NCBI RefSeq assembly: GCF_035594125.1
Contig: NC_087156.1
Location: 12,172,806-12,236,805, forward strand
Source: Scylla paramamosain
Lineage: Eukaryota > Arthropoda > Malacostraca > Decapoda > Portunidae
Direction of reading: 5' to 3'
Length of the DNA: 64,000 nt
The notes under the pieces are model-generated. The model had not been told where the DNA came from. It did not search any database and saw nothing but the letters and a program-made list of their open reading frames with translations. The position numbers were made by a program, and so were the translations under genes. This document shows positions 1 to 12,440 of this stretch, one piece after another (within the stretch, counting starts at the first letter, position 1; the number at the start of each line of letters is the position of its first letter).

Positions 1-1687
1 TGTTAGGAAATAAAGCACTAAAAAGCAGGGCAATCACATTACATAGGGATAAAACCAATTTTTACCAAGAACTTCCCTTTAAGATTTTTTGAGCTCCTTA
101 CATACAAAAACGCTAAAACGCATGCAAAACACCCATTATGGAAAAACATAATAACATTACCAAAAACACGTATTTTGAGAGTTTTTTATCATGTTACCTA
201 TAAAAACACTTAAATACATGTTTGGGAAACGAAAAAAAACATTAGGAGAAACATGTATTTTCAGTGTTTTTAAGTTTCTTAAGTACTAAAAAGCTGAAAG
301 CCAGAAATAACACTCTTTATAGAGAGAAAAAATAAATGAATAAATAAAAAAAATAGCAATTTTTTTTTTGTCATTCATATTCATAGGTACTGAGATGCCG
401 AAAGTCTGGCAAAATTTAGGTAAATTATGTGGAAAAAAAGAACATTATCAAAAAAAGTTAATTTTAGCTTTTTTTTCGGACTGTTATGTACCAAACCCTA
501 AAGTGCATCCAAAGCCACGTATATGGGGAGATTACACGATCTTACCAGAAACCTCTCTTTTGAGTGTTTTCTTTTTTAGCATGTTAGGCATCAAAAGGAT
601 AAATAATATGTAAATCACTCAATATGGGATTGCAAAACAAAATTACTGAAAACGTGTCTTTTCGTTGTTTTACGTAGTAAAACGCTAAAACGGATGCAAA
701 CCAACCAAAATGAAGAAATAGAATAACGTTACCAAAAAAGTATATTTTGAGTGTTTTTGAGCCTGTTAACCACAAAAAACGCGAAAATGGATGCAAAGCA
801 TTCTATATTGGGAAACAAAAGGACATTACGAGAAACGTGTATAATGAGTGTTTTATGGTTTCACAAGAACCACAAGGCAAAAAAGGCAAAATCTCGTATA
901 TATGGATAAGTTTCTTAGATACCAAAATGCTGAAACTCATGAAAAACAGAACAACCTTACTATATTTTACTAATATTTTTACTTACTAATGCGTATATTT
1001 TGAGAGCTTTTCACATTCTTAGTTACCAAACCCCCAAATTGCATGCGAAATTAGATTTATGTGGGAAAAAATGACATTCCCAGAAAAGTGTCTTTTAAGT
1101 GTTTTTGAGCGTGATAGGATATAAAGGACTAAAAAGCAGGGGAATCGCATTAAATTCGAATAAAACCAATTTTTACCAAGAACTTGCCTTTAAGTGTTTT
1201 TGAGCTCCTTAAATACCAAAACGCTAAAACGCCTGCAAAACACACTTTATGGAGAAACATTACCAAAAACATGTATTTTGAGTGTTTTTGATCATGTTAT
1301 CTATAAAAACGCTTAAATACATAGAAAGAACCTTATGTTTGGGAAACGAAAGGACATTACGAGAAACGTGTATTATGAGTGTTTTTAAGTTCCTTAAGTA
1401 CCAAAAAGCTAAAACCCACAAATAACACTATTTATTTAGAAAAAAAATAACTAAATAAAAAAAGAAAAAAATAGAATTTTTATTTATTTATTTATTTTTT
1501 TTTTTTTTTGTCATTCATATTCATAGGTACCGAGATGACAAAATTCTGGGAAAATTCAGGGTAATTTTTCGGACTGTTATGTACCAAACCCTAAAGAGCA
1601 TGCAAAGCCTCCTATGTGAGGAAATTGAATGACTACCAGAAATCTGTCTTTTTAGTGTTTTTCAGCATGTTAGACAGCAAAACGATA

Positions 1688-1746
<59 letters not shown>
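1688..1746. repeat. (AAT)n microsatellite inside monomer G
   Basis: About twenty AAT units lie where monomer G normally has only a short ataaataata stretch. The rest of G continues on both sides, so this looks like expansion in place and not an insertion. The related unit near 43,320 lacks the expansion. Confidence 0.9.
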
Positions 1747-1747
<1 letters not shown>

Positions 1748-4597
1748 TCACTTAATATAGGAATCTAAAACAAAATTACTTAAAACGTGTCTTCTTAGTA
1801 TTTTATGTAGAAAAACGCTAAAATGATGCAAACCAACCAATATCAAGAATTAGAAAAACATTACCAAAAAGGTACATTTTTCAGTGTTTTTGAGCTTGTT
1901 AAAAAAAAACGCGAAAATTGATGCAAAACACTCTATATTGGGAAACAAGAAACAGAAGGCAAAAAACGCAAAAACTCATATATATGGAGAAGTTTCCTAG
2001 ATACCAAAATGCTGAAACTCATGAATAACACTCTTAATTAAGAAAGAGAGCAACCTTACTAAATGCGTGTATTTTGAGTGCTTTTCACATTCTTAGTTAC
2101 CCAAAATCCAAATTGATTGCGAAACCAGCTTTATGTGGTAAAAAAAAATTATATTTTTCAGAAAAGCGTCAATTGAGTTTTTTTGAGCGTGAAAGGCAGT
2201 AAAGCACCAAAAAGAAGTGCAATCACATTACATGGGAATAAAACCAATGTTTAACAAGAACTTGCCTTTAAGTGTTTTTGAGCTTCTTATATACCAAAAC
2301 GCTAAAACGCATGCAAAACACACTTTATGGAAAAACAGAATAACATTATGTTTATTTATGTACAAACCTTGAAGTGCAGGCAAATCCTCCTATTTGGGGA
2401 AATTACACGACTTTACCAGAAATCTGTCTTTTGAGTGTTTCTTAGCAATTTGTAAAATATTACTGAAAACGTGTCTTTCAGTGATTAACGAAGAAAAACG
2501 CTAAAACGGATGTAAACCAACCAATATCAAGAAATAGAATAACATTACCAAAAAGATATATTTTGATGTGTTTTTGAGCTTGGTACCTACAAAAATGCAA
2601 AAATGGATGGAAAGCACTTTATATTGGCAAAGAAAAGGACATTACGAGAAACGTGTATGAGTGTTTTATAGTTTAAGAAGAACCACAAGGTAAAAAACTC
2701 ATGTAAAAGACTCGTGTACATAAAGAAGTTTCTGACATACCAAAAGTTGAAACTCATGAATAACACTTTTAATTTTGAAACAGAAATACCTTACCAAATG
2801 TGTGTATTAGAAAAGTTTCTTACATACCAAAATGCTGAAAATCATGAATAACACTTTTAATTAAGAAATAGAACAACCTTACTAAATGCTTGTGTTTTGA
2901 GTTTTTTCACATTCTTAGTTACCAAAACGCCAAATTCCATGCAAAACTAGCTTTATGTGAGAAAACAAATGATATTACCAGAAAAGTGTCTTTTGAGTGT
3001 TTTTGAGCTTGTTAGGCAATAAAGCACTAAAAAGCAGGGCAATCACATTACATGGGAATAAAAACTTTTACCAAGAACTTGCCTTTAAGTGTTTTTGAGC
3101 TCATTACATACCAAAACGCTAAAACGCATCCAAAACACCTTTTATGGAGAAACAAAATAAGATTACGAAAAACATATATTTTGAGTGTTTTTGATCATGT
3201 TATCTATAAAAACGCTCAAATACATGCAAAGAACCTTATGTTTGCAAAACGAAAGAACACTACAAGAAATGTGTATTATAGGTGTTTATAAGTTCCTTAA
3301 GTACCAAAAAGATAAAACCCACAAATAAGACTCTTTATTTAGAAAAAAAGTAAGAAAATGAAAAAAAAAATAGGATTTTTCTTTGTTATTCATATGTACC
3401 GAGATGCCAAAATTCTGGGAAAATTCAGGACTATTATATGATAAAAGAAAATTAGCAAAAAAGTTAATTTTTAGCTTTTTTTTTCGCACCAAACCCTAAA
3501 GTGCATCCAAAGACTCCCATATGAGGAAATTAAACGACCTTAAAAGAAATCTGTTTTTTGTGTTTTCAGCATGTTAGGCACCAAAACGATAAATAATAAG
3601 GAACTCACTCTATATGAGAATCCAAAACAAAATTGCTGAAAACGTGTTTTTTATGTGTTTTACGTAGAAAAACGCTAAAACGGATGCAAACCAACCAATA
3701 TCAAGAAATAGAAAAACATTACCAAAAAGGTATATTTTGAGTGTTTTTGAGCTTGTTACCTACAAAAAAAAACGCGAAAATTGATGCAAAGCACTCTATA
3801 TTAGAAAAGAAAAGGACTTTGTAAGAAAAGTGTTTAATGAGTTTTTTTTTTTTTTTTATAGTTCAAAAGAACCAAAAGGGAAAAAACACAAAAACTCGTG
3901 TATATGGAGAAGCTTCCTAGATACCAAAATGCTGAAACTCATGAATAACACTCTTAATTGAGAAACAGAACAACCTTACTAAATGTGTGTATTTTGAATG
4001 CTTTTCAAATTCTTAGTTACTAAAATTCCAAATTGCATGCTAAACAACCTTTATGTGAGAAAAAAATGACATTACCAGAAAAGTGTCTTTTAAGTGTTTC
4101 TGAGCGTGATAGGCAATAAAGCACTAAAAAGCAGGGCAATCATATTACATTGGAATAACACCAATTTATACTAAAAACTTGCGTTTAAGTGTTTTTGAGC
4201 TCCTTATATACCAAACCGTTAAAACGCATGCAAAACAAACTTTATGGACAAACAATAACATTACCAAAAACATCTATTTTGAATGTTTTTGATCATGTTA
4301 TCTATAAAAACGCTTAAATACATGCAAAGAACATTATGTTTGGGAAGGAAAAGGACATTACGAGAAACTTGTATTATGAGTGTTCTTTTTTTATTTCTTT
4401 AAGTACCAAAAAGCTAAAACCCACAAATAACACTCTTTATTTAGAAAAAAAAGAAAATATCAATTTTTTTTTTTGTTATTTATATTCATAGGTACCGAGA
4501 TGGCAAAACTCTGGCAATAAAAGAATATTATCAAAAAAGTTAATTTCAGCTTTTTTTCGGACTGTTATGTACCAAACCCTAAAGTGCATGCAAAGCC

Positions 4598-4720
4598 GTC
4601 TTGACCTCACACGGGCAGGACGTGTGACCTTAGGCGCTCTCGAGCAGCTTCGGCCAGCTTGTTGGCCTTCCCCGCCCCCTTTTTCAATTTTCAGTTTGTC
4701 AACTGCCTAAATAATAAACC

Positions 4721-4806
<86 letters not shown>
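4598..4806 (+). mobile_element. GC-rich insert with (TTA)n tail, probable truncated retroelement 3' end
   Basis: Monomer F is interrupted after gcaaagcc and resumes at tatatgaggaaatt. The insert starts with about 90 bp of GC-rich, non-satellite sequence, passes through an AATAAAC motif near 4711-4717 and ends in about 28 TTA units (4723-4806). A short unique 3' end followed by a simple-repeat tail is typical of a heavily 5'-truncated non-LTR element or a SINE. No coding motif remains and no clear target-site duplication is visible; two or three bases of monomer F appear lost. The family is not recognised. Confidence 0.55.
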
Positions 4807-4809
<3 letters not shown>

Positions 4810-6469
4810 GAGGAAATTAAACGACCTTACCAGAATTCTGTGTTTTGAGTTTTTTTTTTTTTAGCATGTTAGGCGCCAAAACTATAATTAATAAGGAACT
4901 CACTCTATATGGGAATCCAAAACAAAGTTACTGAAAACGTGTCTTCTCAGTGTTTTACGTAGAAAAACGCTAAAATGGATGCAAAGCAACCAATATCAAG
5001 AAATAGATAAACATTACTAAAAAGGTATTTTTTTTGAGTGTTTTTGAGCTTGTTACCTACAAAAAAATCGCGAAAATTGTTGCAAAGCACTCTACGAGTA
5101 TATTGGGAAACAAAAGGACATTGCAAGAAAATTGAATAATGAGTTTTTATAGTTCAAAAAAACCACAAGGCAAAAAACGCAAAATCTCGTGTATATGGAG
5201 AGGTTTCCTAGATACAAACATGCTTAAACTCATGTATAACACTCTTAATTGAGAAACAGAACAACCTTAATAAATGCGTGTATTTTGAGTGTTTTTCACA
5301 TTCTTCGTTATCAAAACAAATTGCATGCGAAAATAGATTTGTGGGAAAAAAAAATGACTTTACCAGAAAAGTGTCTTGTGAGTGTTTTTCAGCGTGAGAG
5401 GCAATGAAGAACTAAAAAGGAAGGCAATCACATTACATTTGAGTAACCAAGAACTTGCCTTTAAGTGTTTTTGAGTTCCTTATATACCAAAACACTAAAA
5501 CGCATGGAAAACACTCTTTATGGTGAAACAGAATAACATTACCAAAAACATGTATTTTGAGTGTTTTTGATCATGTTACCAATAAAAACGCTTAAATACA
5601 TGCAAAGAACACTATTTTTCGGAAATGAAAGGAGATTACGGGAAATGTGTATTATGAGTGTTTTTAAGTTCATTAATTACCAAAAAGCTAAAAGCCACAA
5701 ATAACGCTCATTATTAAGAAACAATAAATAATAAAAAAAAATACAATATTTTTTTTTCTTTCTTATTCATCTTCACAGGTACCGAGATGCCAAAATTTGA
5801 GCAAAATTCAGGAAATTATGTGAAATAAGAACATTATCAAAAAAGTTAAATTTAGCTTTTTTTTTCGGACTGTTATGTACCAAACCCCTAAAGTGCATGC
5901 AAAGCCACCTATATGGGGAAATTAAACGTCTTTGCCAGAAAACGGTCTTATGTGAATTTTTCAGCATGTTAGGAACCAACACGATAAATAACATGGAAGT
6001 CAATCTATATGGGAATCCAAAACAAAATTACTAAAAACGTGTCTTTTTGGTGTTTTACGTAGAAAAACGCTAAAACGGATGCAAACCAGCCAATATGATG
6101 AAATAACATCACATTACCAAAAAGGTATAATTTGAGTGTTTTTGAAATTGTTACCTACAAAAAACGCGAAAATGGATGGAAAGCACTCTATATTGGGAAG
6201 CAAAAGGACATTACGAGAAACGTGTAAAATGAGTGTTTTAATAGTTTCACAAGAACTACAAGGTAAAAAACGCAAAAACTCGTGTATATAGAGAAGTTTC
6301 TTACATTCCAAAATGATGAAAATCTGGAACACTCTTAATTGAGAAACAGAACAATCGAATGCGTGTATTTTGAGTGCTTTTCACATTCTTGGTTACCAAA
6401 ACCCCAAATTGCATACGAAACCAGCTTTATGTGGAAAAAAAATGACATTACCAGAAAAATGTCTTTTGA

Positions 6470-7596
6470 GTGTTTTTTTGAGCGTGTTAGGCAATAAAGC
6501 ATTAAAAAGCAGGGCAATCACATTAAATTGGAATAAAACCAATTTTTAACAAGAACTTGCCGTTAAGTGTATTTGAGCTCCTTATATACCAAAACACTAA
6601 AATGCATGCAAAATACACTTCATGGTGAAACAGAATAACATTACCAAAAACATGTATTTTGAGTGTTTTTGATCATGTTACCAATAAAAACGCTTAAATA
6701 CATGCAAAAAACCCTATTTTTGGGAAATGAAAGGACATTAAAAGAAACGTGTATTATGAGTGTTTTTAAGTTTATTAAGTACGAAAAAGCTAATAGCCAC
6801 AAATTACACTCTTTATTGAGAAAAAATAAATAAATAAAAAAAATACGATATTTTTTTTCCATTCTTATTCATCTTCACAGGTAACGAGGTGCCAAAATTC
6901 GGGAAAAGTTCAGGAAATTATATGAAATAAGAACATTATCAAAAAAGTTAAATTTAGCTTTTTTTTCGGACTCTTATGTACCAAACCCCGAAAGTGCATG
7001 CAAACCTATCTATATGGGGAAATTAAACGTCTTTGCCAGAAAACTGTCTTATGAGTGTTTTTCAGCATGTTAGGAACCAACACGATAAAACACAAGAAAG
7101 TCAATCTATATGGGAATCCAAAACAAAATTACTGAAAACGTGTCTTTTCGGTGTTTTACGTAGAAAACCCTAAAACGGATGCAAACCAACCAAAATGAAG
7201 AAATAGAATAATATTACCAAAAAGGTATATTTTGAGTGTTTTTGAGCTTGTTATCTACAAAAAACGCGAAAATGGATGCAAAGCACTCCTTATTGGGAGA
7301 GAAAAAGACATTACGAAAAACGTGTATAATGAGTGTCTTATTATTTTCGGGCAAAAGAACTTGTGGTTCAAAAGAACCACAAGGCAAAAAACGCAAAAAT
7401 TCGTGTATATAAAGAAGTTTCTTAGATACCAAAATGCTGAAACTCATAAATAATAATCTTAATTGGGAAACAGAACTGTCTTACGAAATGTGAGTGTTTT
7501 GAGTGTTTTCACATTCTTAGTTACGAAAATCCGAGATTAAAAGCGAAACTAGTTTTATGTGGGAAAAAATGACATTACCAGAAAAGTGTCTTTTGA
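6470..7596 (+). repeat. Reference HOR unit with monomers A-L marked
   Basis: One complete 1127-bp unit, cut at the recurring gtgttttt motif. A 6470-6566, B 6567-6662, C 6663-6759, D 6760-6850, E 6851-6956, F 6957-7054, G 7055-7150, H 7151-7235, I 7236-7332, J 7333-7416, K 7417-7502, L 7503-7596. Lengths are 84-106 bp. All share the scheme gtgttttt, then a short variable part, then accaaaacgctaaaa, then gcatgcaaa, then a final part resembling acattaccagaaa. Types are told apart by stable differences: caatcacatta in A, gatcatgttacc in C, an A-run/T-run at the D/E border, and accacaaggc in J. The D/E and E/F borders are the least certain because T-runs blur them. Confidence 0.85.
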
Positions 7597-10500
7597 GTGT
7601 TTTAGAGCGTGATATGCAACAAAGCACTAAAAAGCAGAACAATCACATTACATGGGAATAAAACCAACTTTTACCAAAAACATGCCTTTAAGTGTTTTTA
7701 ACTCCTTACATAAGAAAACGATAAAACGCATGTAAAACACCCTTTGTGGAGAAACAAAATAACATTACTAAAAACATGAATTTAAGTGTTTTTAATGATG
7801 TTACCTATAAAAACGCTTAAATACATGTAAAGAACCCTATGTTTGTGAAACGAATGGATATTACGAAAATTATGTATTATGAGAGTTTTTTTTCCTTAAG
7901 TATCAAAAAGCTAATACACTCAAATAACACTCTTTATAGAGAAAAAAATAAAATAAATAAAAGTAAATAAATTTTTTTTTTTTTTTTTTTTGGTATTCAT
8001 CTTCATAGGTATCGAGATGCTAGAATTCTGGCAAAATTCAGGGAAATTAGGTAAAGAAAAAAAAATAACAAAAAAAATAATTTTTGATTTTTCCGAAGTT
8101 ATGTACCAAACCCTGAAGTACATGCAAAGCCACCTCTATGGGAAAATTACACGACTTTAACAAAAACCTGTACCAGAAGCAATTTCAACAGTATTACTGA
8201 AAACGAGTCTTTTCAGAGATTTACAAAGAAAAACGCTAAAACGGATGCAAACCAACCAATATGAAGAAGTAAAATAACATTACCAAAAATATATATTTTG
8301 AGTGTTTTTAAGCGTGTTACCCTACAAAAAATGCAAAAATGGATGGAAAGCACTCTATATTAGGAAACAAAAGAACATTACGAAAAATGAGAAAAAATGA
8401 GTGTTTAATAGTTTCACAAGAACCACAAGGCAATAAACGCAAAAACTCGTGTATATAGAAAAGTTTCTTACATACCAAAATGATGAAATGCATGAATAAC
8501 ACTTTTAATCGAGAAACAGAACTACCCTAACAAATTTTGTATTTTGAGTGTTTTTCACATTCTTAGTTACGAAATTCCCAAATTACATGCGAAACTACCT
8601 TTATATGAGAAAAAAAAATGACATTACCAGAAAAATGTCTTTTGAGTGTTTTTGAGCGTGATATACAACAAAGCACTAAAAAGCAGAACAATCACATTAC
8701 TTGGGAATAAAACCAACTTTTACAAAGAACTTGCCTTTAAGTGTTTTTAACTCCTTACATACCAAAACGCTAAAACGCATGTAAAACACCCTTTATGGAG
8801 AAACAGAATAACATTACCAAAAATATGCATTTTGAGTGTTTTTGATCATGTTACCTATAAAAACGCTTAAATACATGTAAAGAACCCTATGTTTGTATAA
8901 GAAGAGGACATTACGAAAATCGTGTATTATGAGTGCTTTTAAGATCCTTAAGTACCAAAAAGCTAAGTCACAAATAACACTTTATAGATAGAGAAAAAAA
9001 AAATGTTATTCATCTTCATAGGTATCGAGATACCAATATTCTGGAAAAATTTAGTGAAATTTTGTAAAAAAAAAAATCATTTAAAAAAAAATAATTTTAG
9101 CTTTATGCTATAGCTTTATGTACCAAACCCTGAAGTGCATGCAAAGCAACCTATATGGAGAAATTACTCGACTTTACCAGAAACAGGTCTTATGAGTGTT
9201 TTTTTTCAGCAATTTCAACAATATTACTGAAAACGTGTCTTTTCAGTGATTTACGTAGAAAAACGCTAAAGCGGATGCAAACCAACCAATATGAAGAAAT
9301 AGAATAACATTAACATTACCAAAAAGATATATTTTGGTGTGTTTTTCGGCTTGTTACCTACAAAAAAATGCGAAAATGGATGAAACGCACTCTATATTAG
9401 GAAAGAAAAGGACATTACAAGAAACGTGTATAATGAGTGTTTTATAGTTTCACAAGAACCACAAGGCAAAAAACTCAAAAACTCGTGCACATAAAGAAGT
9501 TTCTTATATACCAAAATGCTGAAACTCATGAATAACACTTTTAATTGAGAAACAGAACTACCTTACCAAATGTGTGTATTAGAGAAGTTTCTTACATACC
9601 AAAATGCTGAAACACATGAATAACACTTTTAATTAAGGAACAGAACAACCTTACTAAATGCCTGTATTTTGAGTGTTTTTCACATTCTTAGTTACCAAAA
9701 CCCCAAATTCCATGCGAAACTAGCTTGATGTGGGAAAAAAAAAATAATATTACGAGAAAATGTCTTTCGAGTGTGTTTGAGCGTGTTAGGCAATAAACCA
9801 CTAAAAAGCAGGGCAATCACATTACATAGGAATAAAACCAACTTTTACCAAGAACTTGCCTTTAGGTGTTTTTGAGCTCATTACATACCAAAACGCTAAA
9901 ACGCATGCAAAACACTTTTTATGAACAAACAGAATAACATTACCAAAAACATGTATTTTGAATGTTTTTGATCATGTTATCTATAAAAATGCTTAAATAC
10001 ATACAAAGAACCTTATGTTTGGGAAACGAAAGGACATTACAAGAAATAAATTTAGAAAAATGAATAAATAAAATATAAAAAATTTGGATTTTTTTTTTTT
10101 TTTGTTATTCATCTTCATAGGTACCGAGATGCCAAAATTCTTGGAAAATTCCGGGCTATTATATGATTAAAGAAAATAAAAAAAAGTTAATTTTAGCTTT
10201 TTTTTCGGACTTTTATATACCAAACCCTAAATTGCATGCAAAGCCTCCTATATGAGGAAATTAAACGACCTTAAAAGATATCTGTGTTTTGAGTGTTTTT
10301 TTTTTTCAGAATGTTAGGCACGAAAACGATAAATAAATAAGGAACTCACTCTATATGGGAATTCAAAAGAAAATTACTGAAAACGTGTCTTGTCAGTGTT
10401 TTACGTAGAAAAACGGTAAAACGGATGCAAACCAACCAATATCAAAAAAATAAATAAAAACATTACCAAAAAGATATATTTTTAGTGTTTTTGAGCTTGT

Positions 10501-10860
10501 TACCTACAAATAACATGAAAATTGATGCAAAGCACTCTATATTAGGAAATAAAAAGACATTGCAAGAAAAGTGTATAATGAGTGTTTTATAGTTTAAAAC
10601 AACCAAAAGGCAAAAAACGCAAAAAAATGTGGATATGGAGAATTTTTTTAGATACCAAAATGCTGAAACTTATGAATAACATTCCTAATTGAGAAACAGA
10701 ACAACCTTACTAAATGCGTGTATTTTGAGAGCTTTTCACATTCTTAGTTATCAAAACCCCAAATTGCATGCGAAACCAGCTTTATGTGAGAAAAAAATGA
10801 CATTACCAGAATAATTTCTTTTGAGTGTTTTTGAGCCTGATAGGCAATAAAGCACTAAAA

Positions 10861-10877
10861 AGCAGGGCAATCACATT
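10861..10877 (+). repeat. Target-site duplication, left copy (17 bp)
   Basis: The 17 bp agcagggcaatcacatt of monomer A occur here and again at 11,979-11,995, exactly bracketing the RTE relic. Removing the element and one copy restores an uninterrupted monomer A. This is direct evidence of target-primed insertion into the satellite. Confidence 0.93.
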
Positions 10878-11978
10878 CTTCTTCTTCCCAGCTTTTCCCT
10901 ATTCCGGGTCGCCGTTGTGAATGAGCCTTCTCCACGTATTTCTATTGTTTGCCATCTCTGGATTTATATTCTTCTCCCCAAGATCTCCGTTTATGCAGTC
11001 AATCCATCTTCTTTTGGGCCGTCCTCTTCTTCTAACTCCCTCCACCTCCATTTCCATGATCTCCCTTCCTACGTGGTCTTCGCCAACTCTTCTTCTCAAG
11101 TGTCCATACCACCTCAACCTTGACTCCTGGATCTTCTTGGAGACTTAAACTACTTTCACCGTTCCTCTTATGTACTTATTCCTAATTCGGTCTGTTCTGT
11201 TGACTCCCACCATCCATCTCAACATCTTCATCTCCGCTACATCCATCTTCCTCTCTTCAATCTTCTTCAAAGGTGCTGCTTCTAGCCCATACATCAAAGC
11301 AGGTCTAACGACTGCTTTGTGGACTTTGCCCTTCACTCTTACTGGTACCCTTCTATCGCATATCACACCCGAAACTTGCCGCCAATTGTTCCAGCCACAC
11401 TGAATCCGAAAGTTCACTTCTTTTTCCATTTCCCCTGTCTCGTCTACCATCGATCCCAAGTACTTAAAAGTTTTCACTCTCCTCAACTTTTCACCATTCA
11501 GTCTAATTGTGGCCTGTTGATCGCCCCTTGTATCCGTCGTAAAATATTCAGTTTTGGACCTACTAATCCTCATTCTTCTGCTTTCCAAAGCAACTCTCCA
11601 TTCTTCTAATTTTCTTTCCAGCTGTCCTCTCCTTTCGGTCACTAAGACAATGTCATCAGCATATAATACACAACAGGGTGGTTCCTCTCTGACATTTTCC
11701 GTTATGACATCGAACACTATGTTGAATAATAGTGGGCTTAGTGCCGATCCTTGGTGTAAGCCGACTTTCACCTGAAAGCTATCCGTTGTGCCAACTGTAC
11801 TCCGAACTCTAGTTGTAACATTCCTGTAGCATTCTTGGACAATTCTGACATACTTTTCTGGCACTCCTCTCTTTCTCAGGCCTCTCCATACTTCTTGCCG
11901 TGGGATCCTATCATACGCTTTCTCTAAGTCAATGAAAACCATATGTAGTACTTTCTGCTTTTCCCGATGTTTTTCCAT
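10878..11978 (-). mobile_element. 5'-truncated RTE-type LINE
   Basis: A 1101-bp non-LTR element lies antisense between two 17-bp target-site duplications. Its 3' end (left side) finishes in a short GAAGAAGAAG tail and not poly(A), as RTE elements usually do. The 5' end is cut inside the reverse transcriptase domain, so the endonuclease is missing. Related satellite near 4137 (a sister copy of this HOR stretch) lacks the element, so it inserted after that local duplication. Confidence 0.88.
10899..11978 (-). pseudogene. RTE reverse transcriptase, C-terminal part, one nonsense codon
   Basis: Read from 11,978 leftward, one frame holds about 358 residues broken only by a TAA at 11,145-11,147. 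The first catalytic Asp lies in FIDLEKAYDR (residues 15-24). LHQGSALSPLLFN follows at about 74-86, the YADD box at 106-109, and an FKYLGS motif near 170-175. The C-terminal part carries RLRWYGHL and RRGRPKRRWIDCI-like sequence, characteristic of RTE elements, which lack RNase H. The frame resumes directly after the stop (neighbouring residues VSKKIQESRLRW), so this is a point nonsense mutation and not a frameshift. The apparent start Met coincides with the truncation point and is not a genuine start. The relic cannot be autonomous, but its near-open frame suggests a fairly young insertion. Confidence 0.88.
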
Positions 11979-11995
11979 AGCAGGGCAATCACATT
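11979..11995 (+). repeat. Target-site duplication, right copy (17 bp)
   Basis: Identical 17-bp partner of 10,861-10,877. The bases immediately outside the pair differ, so the duplication is exactly 17 bp. Confidence 0.93.
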
Positions 11996-12440
11996 ATATT
12001 TGAATAAAACAAATTTTTATGAAGAACATGCCTTTAAGTGTTTTTGAGCTCCTTATATACTAAACCGCTAAAACGCATGTATAACAAACTTTATGGAGAA
12101 ACAGAATAAAATTACGAAAAACATGTATTTTGAGTGTTTTTGATCATGTTATCTATAAAAAAGCTTAAATACATGCAAAGAACCTTATGTTTGGGAAACA
12201 AAAGGACATTACGAGAAACGTATATTATGAGTGTTTTTAAGTTTAAGTACCAAAAACCTTAAATCGACCTTTTATTTAGAAAAATAAATAAATAAAAAAA
12301 AATAAAAAAATAGGAATTATTATTTTTTTTTTGTTATTCATCTTCATAGGTACCGAAATGCCAAAATTCTGGGAAAATTCAAGGCAATTATATGATAAGA
12401 GAATATTATCAAAAAAGTTGATTTTAGCTAGTTTTTTAGC
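11979..12440 (+). repeat. HOR satellite, end of block 1
   Basis: Monomers A to E continue the HOR after the RTE insertion. Order breaks down around 12,430-12,480, where type F is expected but a degenerate stretch (repeated actaaaat) leads into monomeric satellite. No gene is seen. Confidence 0.8.

Larger units (their letters stand above)
1..10877 (+). repeat. HOR satellite block 1 (about ten 12-monomer units)
   Basis: Continuous satellite of about 95-bp monomers in a fixed order of twelve types. The type A landmark (a stretch reading caatcacatta) recurs near 31, 1143, 2220, 3040, 4137, 5428, 6517, 7640, 8689, 9815 and 10,868. Most spacings are 1.05-1.13 kb. The exceptions are an 820-bp unit that lost monomers C, D and E after 2345, and a 1.29-kb unit enlarged by the insertion at 4598-4806. 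Short ORFs here are chance readings of the repeat, since the same peptides recur from unit to unit. The only other contents are the microsatellite at 1688-1746 and that insertion. No gene, promoter or RNA gene is visible. Confidence 0.9.

Noticed and set aside
6663..6759. A CENP-B box in monomer C (ttcgtttccc on the minus strand)
   Set aside because: Only the TTCG part matches; the remaining essential positions do not.
1..12440. CRISPR-like array because of regular spacing
   Set aside because: The sequence between shared motifs is itself homologous from unit to unit, so these are tandem satellite monomers and not repeats with unique spacers. The context is eukaryotic.
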